DNA from: Phaeobacter porticola
GTDB taxonomy: Bacteria; Pseudomonadota; Alphaproteobacteria; Rhodobacterales; Rhodobacteraceae
Reading direction: 5' to 3'
DNA: 64,000 bases
Assembly: GCF_001888185.1 (NCBI RefSeq)
Contig: NZ_CP016368.1
Span: 1 to 64,000 of the forward strand
The notes under the pieces were generated by a model. The model saw only the letters and a program-made list of their open reading frames with translations. It was not told where the DNA came from and made no database searches. A program made the translations under genes and the position numbers. Positions 8,094-17,795 of this stretch are shown piece by piece. Numbering within the stretch: the first letter of the stretch is position 1; every line of letters begins with the position of its first letter.

Positions 8094-9002
8094 TCAGCGG
8101 TTGAGGATGACCCGGTGATAGCGGCGCATCAGGATCAGGCCCAAGGCGGTCAGCGTCATACCGATCAGCAGCACATAAGAATGGCTGACGTAATCGGCAT
8201 TATAGGTGGGATAGAATCCGGTGCGCATCAGCCCGGTGATATGCAGCAGCGGATTATACCACAGCACGTCCTGCGCCACCGGCGGCAGATCCTCGTAGAT
8301 ATAGATCACACCGGAGGCCAGAAACAGCGGTCGGGTGATGATCGACCAGGCCACATCCCACAGGGGAAACAGCCCCATCAGCACCGCATTGATGCAGCCC
8401 ACGCCCAGTCCCAGCACCATGGCGAGGGTGATGGCTTCGACCAGCGGTGGCAGGTCAATGGCGGTGCGGCTGTCGATCACCGCAAGGATGCCGGTGATCA
8501 GCAGGGTGGTGATGACAATCCCGGTCAGGCTGTTCAGCACAAACCGCGCCAGGATCGCATCCAGCCAAGTGACAGCGGGGTAGCGCAGCAGGGGGCGGGA
8601 ATAGGCCAGCGCCCGCGCAACGGTGCCGGACAGAGTCTGATACAGGTTAAATGGCAGAAATCCGGTGGCGTAGAACAAGAGAAAACTGGTGCCAAGCGAC
8701 GGCGTGCGGATCACCAGCGAGAAGCCCAGCGACAGGAACAGGATCGCGGCGAGCGGTTCCAGAATGCCCCAGAGGTAGCCGCCGGGGGTGCGCCCGTAGC
8801 GGGTCGACATCTCGCGCAGCACCAGTGCCGCCACGGTGCGCAAGGTCGCCATGCTGCGGCGGTGGCGATGGTGCGGATTGGCGGCGGGGCTGGCGGGGAT
8901 CTGGGCCGGCGTCTGGGCGGGTGCCTGTGCCGTACCTTGTGTCTTTGGCGGGCTTAATGGGCGGGGCTGAGCCGGGGGCGCAGAAGAAGACAGGCTGGCC
9001 AT
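8094..9002 (-). CDS. kpsM: Polysaccharide ABC export permease (KpsM/Wzm family)
   Basis: Inner-membrane permease of 302 residues for export of a completed polysaccharide chain. A proline/alanine-rich N-terminal tail of about 50 residues precedes an ABC-2 type membrane domain. Its REMSTRYGRTPGGYLWGILEPL stretch, read in two parts (REMSTRYGRTPGG and YLWGILEPL), is characteristic of capsule exporters, and about six hydrophobic segments follow. The ATG at 9000-9002 has GGGGTG upstream; an ATG at 9023 lacks a site. The ATPase and KpsE-like subunits lie just beyond on the opposite strand, sharing a divergent promoter region of 116 bases. Confidence 0.88.
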   Translation of the reverse strand: MASLSSSAPPAQPRPLSPPKTQGTAQAPAQTPAQIPASPAANPHHRHRRSMATLRTVAALVLREMSTRYGRTPGGYLWGILEPLAAILFLSLGFSLVIRTPSLGTSFLLFYATGFLPFNLYQTLSGTVARALAYSRPLLRYPAVTWLDAILARFVLNSLTGIVITTLLITGILAVIDSRTAIDLPPLVEAITLAMVLGLGVGCINAVLMGLFPLWDVAWSIITRPLFLASGVIYIYEDLPPVAQDVLWYNPLLHITGLMRTGFYPTYNADYVSHSYVLLIGMTLTALGLILMRRYHRVILNR

Positions 9003-9118
9003 GAACACCCCATGAATACCCATTGTGAAACGTGGATCGCGAGCGGTATTATGAGAGAAACAAAAGACAATGACAAACGGCTTGGGGCAGGGTGCTTTTG
9101 GGCCAGGACAGGTTGATC
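9003..9118. promoter_or_regulatory. Divergent promoter region of the capsule export genes
   Basis: The only non-coding space between the permease gene (minus) and the KpsE-like gene (plus), so it must hold promoters for both. It is richer in A/T than the flanks (ATTATGAGAGAAACAAAAGACAATG, within 9048-9072). I could not fix -35 and -10 boxes. Confidence 0.5.
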
Positions 9119-10513
9119 ATGACACAGACGCCCTCGGCCCCGCTGACCGGACGCTCGGCTTCGGAAGAGACGGCCACGACGACCCCTGCTGGGACAGACC
9201 CTGCGGGCGTTGCCCCGGTAGACGCCGTGGCCGATGAGGCGGCAGACGGCACCCTGACGCCCCGCGTCCCGGATCCGGTCAAACAGCTGAAACGGGTGCG
9301 CCGCAAGGCGCGCAAGGCTGAGGCCGCCGTGGCCGAGCTGGAGGCGCGCATTGCCGAGGCCGAGCAACGTCCGGCCTATCCGCTGGCGCGGCCCGCCAGT
9401 ATGAAAAAACGCCACTGGGGGCTGGTGATCAGCTTTGTGGCGCTGGTGCTGGCGCCGCTTCTGGCGGTGATGATCTATCTCTGGACTTTTGCCGAGGATC
9501 AATATTCCTCAACCGCAGGCTTTACCGTGCGCAGCCAGGAAAGCAGCGGCGCCAATGATCTGCTTGGCGGGCTGGCGCAGTTTGCAGGCACCAGCAGCGC
9601 CTCGGACAGTGATATTCTCTATGAATTCATCCAAAGCCAGGAAATGGTGGCCGCGGTCGACAAAGCCGTGGATCTGCAGGGGCATTACAGCGCGCTCTGG
9701 CCGCGGGACTGGGTCTTTGCGCTCTGGCCGGAGGCCTCGCTGGAGGATCTGACCTGGTACTGGCAGCGCATTGTCGGCATCTCCTTTGACAGCGGCTCGG
9801 GGCTGATCGAGGTGCAGGCGCTGGCCTTTGATGCGGCGACTGCGCAGGCCATCACGCAGGCCATCGTGGCGGAGAGCCAGACCCGGATCAATGCGCTGAA
9901 CGAACAGGCGCGCGCCGATGCGATGCGCTATGCCCGCGCCGATCTGGACGAGGCGCTGGAGCGGCTGAAGGACGCCCGCCAGTCGCTGACCAGTTTTCGC
10001 ACCCGCACCCGGATCGTCGATCCCGAGGCCGATATCCAAGGCCGTATGGGGGTGATGAACAACCTTCAGCAGCAACTGGCCGAGGCGCTGATTGAGCAGG
10101 ATCTGTTGCTGGCCTCCGTCAGCCCATCAGATCCCCGGATTAAGAAAGCACAGCAGCATATTGATGTGATTCGCGATCGCATCAATATCGAACGCCAGAC
10201 CTTTACCTCCAACAACACCGACACCGGGGGCGTGGGGGAGGATTATCCTTCGCTGATTTCCGAATTCGAACGGCTGACGGTGGACCGCGAATATGCCGAG
10301 GAAAGCTACCGTGCCGCCCTGACGGCGCTGGAGGTGGCGCGCGATGATGCCGCCCGTCAGAGCCGCTATCTGGCGACCTATATCAACCCCACCCGCGCCA
10401 CCGAGGCGGAATATCCCCGCCGCACGGTGCTGGCCGCCCTGGCCGGGCTGTTCCTGCTGCTGACCTGGTCGATCCTGACGCTGATCTACTATTCGATCCG
10501 CGATCGCAGTTAA
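9119..10513 (+). CDS. kpsE: Capsule polysaccharide export inner-membrane protein (KpsE/BexC family)
   Basis: Polysaccharide co-polymerase type protein (PCP-3) that links the ABC exporter to the outer-membrane channel. An acidic/Thr-rich cytoplasmic N-terminus of about 85 residues is followed by a membrane segment (LVISFVALVLAPLLAVMIYLW). A long periplasmic, partly coiled-coil domain comes next (heptad-rich around ARADLDEALERLKDARQSL), then a second membrane segment near the C-terminus (LAALAGLFLLLTWSILTLIYY). Length 464 residues. ATG 9119 has AGGACAGG upstream. The KpsT-type gene follows 17 bases after the stop, giving a two-gene operon. Confidence 0.88.
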   Translation: MTQTPSAPLTGRSASEETATTTPAGTDPAGVAPVDAVADEAADGTLTPRVPDPVKQLKRVRRKARKAEAAVAELEARIAEAEQRPAYPLARPASMKKRHWGLVISFVALVLAPLLAVMIYLWTFAEDQYSSTAGFTVRSQESSGANDLLGGLAQFAGTSSASDSDILYEFIQSQEMVAAVDKAVDLQGHYSALWPRDWVFALWPEASLEDLTWYWQRIVGISFDSGSGLIEVQALAFDAATAQAITQAIVAESQTRINALNEQARADAMRYARADLDEALERLKDARQSLTSFRTRTRIVDPEADIQGRMGVMNNLQQQLAEALIEQDLLLASVSPSDPRIKKAQQHIDVIRDRINIERQTFTSNNTDTGGVGEDYPSLISEFERLTVDREYAEESYRAALTALEVARDDAARQSRYLATYINPTRATEAEYPRRTVLAALAGLFLLLTWSILTLIYYSIRDRS

Positions 10514-10530
10514 GTCGAGGGGGCAGGGCG

Positions 10531-11187
10531 GTGATCCGGTTTGAAAATCTGACCAAGAGCTTCTGGCTCAAGGGGGAGCGGCGGGTTGTCATCGACAATC
10601 TGAACCTGACCCTGCCGACGGGGCGGTCGCTGGCGCTTCTGGGGCGCAATGGCGCGGGCAAATCCACCCTGTTGCAGCTGGTGGCGGGCACTATGCGTCC
10701 CGATCATGGCGAGATCATCTCCGACGGGTCGATTTCCTGGCCTGTGGGGCTGGCAGCGTCGTTTCACGGCGATCTGAGCGGCGCGGAAAACGTCCGCTTC
10801 ATCGCGCGGATTTACGGCGTGGATACCGATGATCTGGTGGGGTTTGTCGAGGATTTTGCCGAATTGGGCAAATTCTACCACATGCCGATGCGCAGCTATT
10901 CTTCCGGCATGCGGGCGCGGCTGACATTCGGCGCCTCGATGGGGATCAAGTTCGACACCTATCTGGTGGATGAGGTGACGGCGGTGGGCGATGCCGCCTT
11001 CAAGCGCAAGAGCCGCGATATCTTCACCGACCGGATGCGCCATTCCAGCGCCATTCTGGTCAATCATTCGATGCGCCAGCTGCGCCAGTTCTGCAATGCC
11101 GGTCTGGTGCTGGACAATGGCCGGCTGCGCTATTTCAGCGATCTGGATGAGGCCATTGCCGAGCATCATCGCCTGATGGCGGTCTGA
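10531..11187 (+). CDS. kpsT: Polysaccharide export ABC ATPase (KpsT/Wzt family)
   Basis: Nucleotide-binding subunit of the capsule exporter, 218 residues, the usual size for KpsT without a carbohydrate-binding C-terminal domain. Walker A GRNGAGKST, a signature loop YSSGMRARLTFG and Walker B YLVDEVTAVGD are intact. The GTG start at 10531 has GAGGGGGCAGG upstream. It follows the KpsE-like gene at 17 bases. The lack of a Wzt-like C-terminal extension favours a lipid-anchored capsule over an O-antigen. Confidence 0.93.
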   Translation: MIRFENLTKSFWLKGERRVVIDNLNLTLPTGRSLALLGRNGAGKSTLLQLVAGTMRPDHGEIISDGSISWPVGLAASFHGDLSGAENVRFIARIYGVDTDDLVGFVEDFAELGKFYHMPMRSYSSGMRARLTFGASMGIKFDTYLVDEVTAVGDAAFKRKSRDIFTDRMRHSSAILVNHSMRQLRQFCNAGLVLDNGRLRYFSDLDEAIAEHHRLMAV

Positions 11188-11296
11188 CAGGGGCTGATAT
11201 GACTGGCAAGTATTTCCGTAATGCATTGATATAAAAGCAAAATGCAGGTCTTTGCCGGTGCGGAAACCGATCCTTGTATGCTTTTGGATTGTTTGA

Positions 11297-12499
<1,203 letters not shown>

Positions 12500-12602
12500 T
12501 CGAGCCTGACCGCTGCGCTGTTGCAGGCGGCTTGGTCTGGACCCGTACCGGATGTTAGAGTAGGGCTTGGGCGCCGGAAAATAAGGCTGATGAAGGAACG
12601 AG

Positions 12603-13922
12603 ATGGAGCCGATGAGCGACAAAACCGGAGCCAGACCCAAGACGCTTGTGATTCACATCGGCGACCACAAGACCGGGACCACCACCATCCAGAATGCGCT
12701 GGCTGTGGGGAGCATTCAGCTGCATGACGCCAAGCTGCTCTACCCGGCCAAGATGAACCACAATTATCTGACCGGGTTTATCACCAGCCATCGCAAGGGC
12801 ACGCCCCTGCCCAAACATCTGGAGGATCGCGACGGTCTGACAGAGGTGGCCGCCCAGATCGCGGCCTCGGATGCGGATTATGCGGTGCTGTCTGCCGAGG
12901 CGTTTGAGAATATCCCGGCACCGGAATTTTACGACCTGGTCGAGACCTTCTTTCGCGGCTGCGCTGATCGCATCCATATCGTGGCCTATGTGCGCCCTCA
13001 TGCGCAGCGGATCCTGTCGAGCTATGCCGAGCAGATCAAGATCGGCTGGTACCGGGGCAGCATGCAGGAGTTCTTTGACCACAACCTGCAAAACGGCCGG
13101 TTTCATTACGCGCCACGTTTTGCCCAGTGGCGGGAGTTGTTCGGCGAGGATTTCACCCTGCGCCCGATGATCCGCAAAGAGCTGAAAAATGGCTCGGTGC
13201 TGGATGATTTTGCCGAGGTGGCCTTTGACGGGCGGCCCTGCACGGTGGAGGAATTCGAGCCGGAAAACCAGGCCATGACCGTGCGCGAGCTGGCGTTGAT
13301 GTATTTCCTGCAAGGTCAGTTTCAGGAACAGGACCCCTGGTTGCGCCACACGCTGGGCTGGGAGCTGTCGCGTCAGCTGGACCGTTCGCGCGGCGACAGC
13401 GAGGCCAAGGTGCGCAAACTGGTGATGGCGCGCGATCTGGCCGAGGCCGCCACCGCCGCCTATCGCTGCGATGCCGAGGTCATGGATGCCGAATTCTTCG
13501 GCGGCCGGCCGCTGTTGCGCAACGCGCTGCGCGACATGGAAAAACAATCGGCCCCCTGCGCCCCGTCGCTGGACCCCAGCCAGTTTTTCAGCCCCGAACA
13601 TCTGCGCAACCTGACCGTCATGGCCAAGATCATCGAAGGCATGCTGGAACGGCAGGGCAAATGGCCCTCCTATTTCCACAGCCACCGGATCAAGGATATT
13701 GAGCGGCACAAGAACGCGCGCCTTGGGCTGGATGAAAACGGCGATCCGCTGGAACCTGAGGCGGATGCAGAGATGCCCGCCGGATCCGAGACCGCAGCGA
13801 CACCTGCCCCACAGGGCGCCGCACCCACATCTGACACGCCGGCCCAGACACCACCGCCACCGCCCGCGCGCGTTCTCGCAGATGCCGCCGCAGGCGCTGC
13901 GCCACAGAAGGATCAGCCATGA
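12603..13922 (+). CDS. Sulfotransferase-like protein (first of three)
   Basis: Probable PAPS-dependent carbohydrate sulfotransferase, 439 residues. The 5'-phosphosulfate loop HIGDHKTGTTTIQ lies at about residues 18-30. A candidate 3'-phosphate site, YVRPHAQRILSSY, with Arg and Ser in the usual spacing, is at about 129-141. The last 70 residues are a Pro/Ala/Thr-rich low-complexity tail. ATG 12603 follows GAAGGA. Its stop overlaps the ATG of the next glycosyltransferase (ATGA), so the two are translationally coupled, which suggests that this enzyme modifies the product of that transferase. Sulfotransferase families are diverse and the acceptor is unknown. Confidence 0.75.
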   Translation: MEPMSDKTGARPKTLVIHIGDHKTGTTTIQNALAVGSIQLHDAKLLYPAKMNHNYLTGFITSHRKGTPLPKHLEDRDGLTEVAAQIAASDADYAVLSAEAFENIPAPEFYDLVETFFRGCADRIHIVAYVRPHAQRILSSYAEQIKIGWYRGSMQEFFDHNLQNGRFHYAPRFAQWRELFGEDFTLRPMIRKELKNGSVLDDFAEVAFDGRPCTVEEFEPENQAMTVRELALMYFLQGQFQEQDPWLRHTLGWELSRQLDRSRGDSEAKVRKLVMARDLAEAATAAYRCDAEVMDAEFFGGRPLLRNALRDMEKQSAPCAPSLDPSQFFSPEHLRNLTVMAKIIEGMLERQGKWPSYFHSHRIKDIERHKNARLGLDENGDPLEPEADAEMPAGSETAATPAPQGAAPTSDTPAQTPPPPPARVLADAAAGAAPQKDQP

Positions 13923-14836
13923 ATATCCGTTCCTCCCTTGCTGCGGTCATCGTGACCTACAACCGGCTGGACAAGCTGAAGCGCGTGATCGCCGCCCTGC
14001 AGGCGCAGACCTGCCTGCCGGAGCGGGTTTTTGTGATCGACAATGCCTCCACCGATGAGACCGGCAGCTGGTTGACCCAACTGCAACAGGACGACCCGCG
14101 GTTTCAGCATGTGCGCCTGCCGGAAAACATCGGCGGCGCCGGCGGCTTTTACGAGGGCGCGCGGGTGGCCTATGAGGAAGGCTATGATTACATCTGGTTC
14201 AGCGATGATGATGCTTATCCCGACCCCAATGCCATTGAGCTGCTGCTGACCGGCATCAAGGATTTCGAGGCGCGGTTCACCTGGCGGCCGTCTTTTGCCT
14301 GTTCGGCGGTGAAATGGACCAATGGCGATCTCTGCGAGATGAACACGCCCTCTACGGTCTGGGACTGGCCACGCTTCTACAGCCCCGAGACGCCTTATTT
14401 CCTGGTCGGCTCCTGCTCCTTTGTCTCGGTGCTGGTGCCGCGTTGGGCGATCCAGAAACACGGCTTTCCGATCAAGGAATATTTCATCTGGTACGATGAT
14501 GCCGAATATACCCAGCGGATCGCCAAATCCTACCCTGGCATCTACTGTCCCAACAGCGTGGTGGTCCATGATGTGCCGGAAAACAAGGGCGTGAACTATT
14601 CGCTGGTGAACCAGGCCAATATCTGGAAATTCCGCTATGGCGCCCGCAATGAGGCGTCGTTCCGGCGCCGTGAACAGGGCTGGGCCGGGGTGGCGGTTTT
14701 TGCCCGCGGGGTGCGCCGACAGATGCGCCAGGGCAATGTGGAAAAATCACTGCGCCGCGAGGTCTATAAGGCGATCTGGCGGGGCTGTTCCTTTAACCCG
14801 CAGATCATCCGCCCCGATCCCGACACCGGCGTCTGA
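13919..14836 (+). CDS. GT2 glycosyltransferase, GlfT2-like (second copy)
   Basis: Family 2 glycosyltransferase of 305 residues, sharing the same motif set as the protein at 7030: VIVTYNRLDKLK, VIDNASTDETG, NIGGAGGFYEG, the metal site SDDDA and FIWYDDAEY. A later VVVHDVPENKG block is followed by a C-terminal NIWKFRYGARN typical of this group. With glf 1.4 kb upstream it is likely a galactofuranosyltransferase; a rhamnosyltransferase role is the main alternative. ATGA overlap with the preceding sulfotransferase gene shows an operon. It is shorter than the first copy, which has extra N- and C-terminal sequence. Confidence 0.85.
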   Translation: MNIRSSLAAVIVTYNRLDKLKRVIAALQAQTCLPERVFVIDNASTDETGSWLTQLQQDDPRFQHVRLPENIGGAGGFYEGARVAYEEGYDYIWFSDDDAYPDPNAIELLLTGIKDFEARFTWRPSFACSAVKWTNGDLCEMNTPSTVWDWPRFYSPETPYFLVGSCSFVSVLVPRWAIQKHGFPIKEYFIWYDDAEYTQRIAKSYPGIYCPNSVVVHDVPENKGVNYSLVNQANIWKFRYGARNEASFRRREQGWAGVAVFARGVRRQMRQGNVEKSLRREVYKAIWRGCSFNPQIIRPDPDTGV

Positions 14837-14941
14837 AACAGGACGTCTGAAACCCAGCGTCTGAAAACGGTGCCTACATAAGACCGTTCCCAACAGGTCG
14901 CACAATCCGGCAGGCAGCCAGACCACGAGGCAGGAGCCCCC

Positions 14942-16606
14942 ATGTCCCAGGACAGAGACTACATCGATCAGGAGATCACCCAGATCCGTTTCATCTATGA
15001 AACGCTCTATCCCGAGACCCCGGTCGAGGCCCATATGTGGTGGGAAAAGGCCAAGCTGCCGACCCCGGCGGTGCAGCCGCAGGATATGTCCTATGGCGCC
15101 GAGATGATGGCGCTGACCTATATCGGCAACCTGCGCACCGGGCCGCAGGAGACCCCGGCGCTGCCGGGCAAGCGGGTGTTTGTCACCATTCCCTCGCCGC
15201 GTCAGGTGGCGGTGCGCGAAAGTGCTGGCGGCGTGCCCTGGCACAAGCGGCCGCGCAAATACCGGGCCATTCATGCGCTCTCGCCGATTCTGGCAGAGCA
15301 GATGAAATATCAGATCGAGGCCCGGCGCTGGCGCAAACTTCCCGCCCGGCATAAATTCTCCCGGCTGGCCTGTTCGCGCGGCATCTTTGAAACCCAGAAA
15401 ATGACCCCAGAGGGGCGTCATGGCGGCAAGGATCCGGCAATCCTGATCGGGTTGCACTGGCTGGATGTGGGCGGCGCCGAGAGCCTTGGTATCGACAGCA
15501 TCCAATGGGCGCTGGACGCCGGGTTGCGGGTGTTTGTCATGGTTGGGCAGGAAGGCCCCGAACGGCTGCTGGCGAAACTGCCCGATGATCCGCGCCTGCA
15601 GTTGATCCGCACCGACCGTTACCTGCCGCGCAGCCAGACCAGCGGTTTTGTCAGCCAGCTGATCGCGCAGGAAAACATCATCCTCACCCACAATCATCAC
15701 TGCGTGCCGCTCTATGATGCGCTGCCCACGATCAAGCTGCGCCACCCGCATGTGGTCAATATCGACAGCACCCATATCGTGGAATACGCCGATGGCGGCT
15801 ATCCGCGGATCTCGGGCGTCTGGAGCAATTACATTGATCATCACCATGTGATCAGCGGCGATCTGGAGCGGTTCTACAAGGAGCGGTTCCGGGTCTATGG
15901 CAGCAAGCTGGTGCTGGGGCGTCTGCTGGATGACAGCCGTCGCGGGGCCGAAGTGGCACCGGTGCGCATCAAGGCCGGGCAGAGCCGCTGCCGCGTCGCC
16001 TTTGTCGGGCGGATGGTGCATCAAAAACGCCCGGTGGTGGCGCTGTCTATTATCCGGCGGCTGCGGGCCTGGGGCAAACGCAACGGCGTGGAGTTCCGCT
16101 TTGATATGGTGGGCGAGGGCCCCTATCGCGGCGCGGTCGAACATCTTTTGACCCGCTACCGGCTTGCGGATGTGGTGCATCTGCATCCCGCGGGGACCGA
16201 TGTGCCGGCGCTGCTGGAGGCCAGTGATATCCTCTTGGTGCCGTCGTCGAACGAAGGGCTGGCGCTGGTCTGCTATGAGGCGATTGAGGCCGGCTGCGTG
16301 CCGATCTGCTCCGAGGTGGGCGCACAGGCTGAGATCTGCCCGCCGGAAACGCTGGTGGCCTGGTCGCCTCTGCAGGCGGTGCGCGACAGCGTCGCGGTGG
16401 TGCAGCGGCTGTTGCGCGAGGAGGGTTTTGCCGAGACGGTAGAAGCCGGCCAGCGCGCCCGGATGCAGGCCTTGCAGGATGAGCCTTCGGCGCGCGAGGT
16501 GCTGGACCGGCTCTATCGTGATGCGCTGGCGGCGGTCGAGACGGAACAACAGCTCCCGAAAGAAACTGCCAAGCGCCGCAAGACCAAGAGCAAGGCCCCG
16601 GCATGA
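14942..16606 (+). CDS. GT4-type glycosyltransferase
   Basis: Large retaining glycosyltransferase of 554 residues. The first 170 residues are not recognised. A Rossmann-like domain then starts at ILIGLHWLDVGGAES, and the C-terminal GT1-like half has FVGRMVHQKRP, a VGEGPYRG loop and the donor-site PSSNEGLALVCYEAIEAG (E-x7-E type motif). A Lys/Arg-rich tail ends the protein. ATG 14942 is 105 bases after the previous gene. The stop overlaps the next ATG (ATGA at 16603), so it is coupled to the second sulfotransferase. The pairing of a glycosyltransferase with a sulfotransferase therefore occurs twice in this cluster. Confidence 0.85.
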   Translation: MSQDRDYIDQEITQIRFIYETLYPETPVEAHMWWEKAKLPTPAVQPQDMSYGAEMMALTYIGNLRTGPQETPALPGKRVFVTIPSPRQVAVRESAGGVPWHKRPRKYRAIHALSPILAEQMKYQIEARRWRKLPARHKFSRLACSRGIFETQKMTPEGRHGGKDPAILIGLHWLDVGGAESLGIDSIQWALDAGLRVFVMVGQEGPERLLAKLPDDPRLQLIRTDRYLPRSQTSGFVSQLIAQENIILTHNHHCVPLYDALPTIKLRHPHVVNIDSTHIVEYADGGYPRISGVWSNYIDHHHVISGDLERFYKERFRVYGSKLVLGRLLDDSRRGAEVAPVRIKAGQSRCRVAFVGRMVHQKRPVVALSIIRRLRAWGKRNGVEFRFDMVGEGPYRGAVEHLLTRYRLADVVHLHPAGTDVPALLEASDILLVPSSNEGLALVCYEAIEAGCVPICSEVGAQAEICPPETLVAWSPLQAVRDSVAVVQRLLREEGFAETVEAGQRARMQALQDEPSAREVLDRLYRDALAAVETEQQLPKETAKRRKTKSKAPA

Positions 16607-17631
16607 CCCGCAGGCTGTGGCTGCATATCGGCTCGCATAAGACCGGGTCGACCTCGTTGCAGACCGCGCTGCGGCAGGGGCAGAGCGACAAGACCCTGGG
16701 CCGCTGGAGCTACCTGCACGCAAGGCCACGGGTGGATTTCAACCCGTTGGTGCGCTGCCATGGCATGGGCGCGGGGATGCACACCGAATTGCGCTGGCCG
16801 TTTCTGGAGCGGCGCATGGCGGATGCCGATCATCGCGGCCATGGCGACTGTATCCTGTCCAGCGAGATGCTGTTCTGGCTGATGGATGTCGCGGATCTGG
16901 AGGCGCTGCGCCAGCAGCTGCTGACCCATTTTGACGAGATCAACGTGGTGGCCTATCTGCGCCGTCAGGATGCGCTGGCGCTGTCGCACCGCAAACAGGT
17001 GGTGATGGGGCGGGCGGCCTATCAGTTTTACGGCGCGCAGATCCGGGGCCTGCCGGAGTTTCAGCCGCATATGATGCGCTATTTCGATTATGCCACCAAA
17101 CTGGCGCGCTGGGAGCAGGTGTTCGGGGCCGGGAATGTCACCGTGCGCCGGTTCCAGCGTGGCGATCTGGTGGGCGGCGATACGGTGCTGGATTTCTACC
17201 ATCTGGTGGGGCTGACGCCGCCGCCGGAGCTGCCGCAGGAAAACGCGGCCTGGTCGCGCAGCCAGCTGTTGGCGGGGCTGTGGCTGCGCCAGCGTGGCTA
17301 TCCGCGCCAAAGCTTTGCCGAGGCGGTGCAGGAGCTGCCGGACGATGGCCGGCTGATGCCTGCGCGGGATGATGCAGCGGCGTTTCTGGCGCGGTTTGAG
17401 GCGATCAACCGGGCGCTGGCGGCGCGCTATGACCCGCAGGGGCCGGAGATGTTTTTTGACTGTGACCTCAGCCGTTATCCGGAGGCGGGCAATGGCGAGG
17501 GGCTGGAAGGCGATGCGGTGGTGACGCCAGAGGTGCTGGCCGGGCTGGAGGCGCGGGCGCAGGCGGAGAGGGCGGCGCGGGAGTTGCCGCTGGATGCGCT
17601 GAACCCGGAGGATCGGATCGACGGGGCCTGA
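16603..17631 (+). CDS. Sulfotransferase-like protein (second of three)
   Basis: Probable carbohydrate sulfotransferase of 342 residues. It has the PAPS loop HIGSHKTGSTSLQ at residues 7-19 and a candidate 3'-phosphate site around YLRRQDALALSHRKQ. It resembles the protein at 12603 at both motifs, so the two are probable paralogues. Coupled to the preceding glycosyltransferase by a four-base overlap and last in its operon: a strong terminator follows at 17663-17693. The acceptor sugar is unknown. Confidence 0.75.
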   Translation: MTRRLWLHIGSHKTGSTSLQTALRQGQSDKTLGRWSYLHARPRVDFNPLVRCHGMGAGMHTELRWPFLERRMADADHRGHGDCILSSEMLFWLMDVADLEALRQQLLTHFDEINVVAYLRRQDALALSHRKQVVMGRAAYQFYGAQIRGLPEFQPHMMRYFDYATKLARWEQVFGAGNVTVRRFQRGDLVGGDTVLDFYHLVGLTPPPELPQENAAWSRSQLLAGLWLRQRGYPRQSFAEAVQELPDDGRLMPARDDAAAFLARFEAINRALAARYDPQGPEMFFDCDLSRYPEAGNGEGLEGDAVVTPEVLAGLEARAQAERAARELPLDALNPEDRIDGA

Positions 17632-17662
17632 GTTGCCCCTGTCCAATAGCGGATTGGTTTGT

Positions 17663-17693
17663 CCCCTCGCAGTTTTCTGCGGGGGGATTTTTT
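17663..17693 (+). terminator. Rho-independent terminator of the capsule operon
   Basis: Hairpin CCCCTCGCAG - TTTT - CTGCGGGGG (one G-T pair) followed by ATTTTTT, just after the sulfotransferase stop. Confidence 0.85.
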
Positions 17694-17747
17694 ATGCGGG
17701 CAGGGACGCCCGGTGCTGCCCGGTCACGGGAGGGGCTGCGCAAAAGA

Positions 17748-17772
17748 AAAGGCCCCGCTTTGCGGGGCCTTT
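17748..17772 (-). terminator. Terminator of the RTX gene
   Basis: Perfect stem AAAGGCCCCGC / GCGGGGCCTTT with a three-base loop. Read on the minus strand it is followed by TTTCTTTTG, so it ends transcription of the RTX gene. It may work both ways. Confidence 0.88.
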
Positions 17773-17795
17773 CCGAAGACATGTGACAGCGCCAA

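Noticed and set aside
14747-16729. Minus-strand frame of 660 codons opposite the GT4 gene
   Set aside because: Antisense shadow, low-complexity His/Arg/Pro-rich product.
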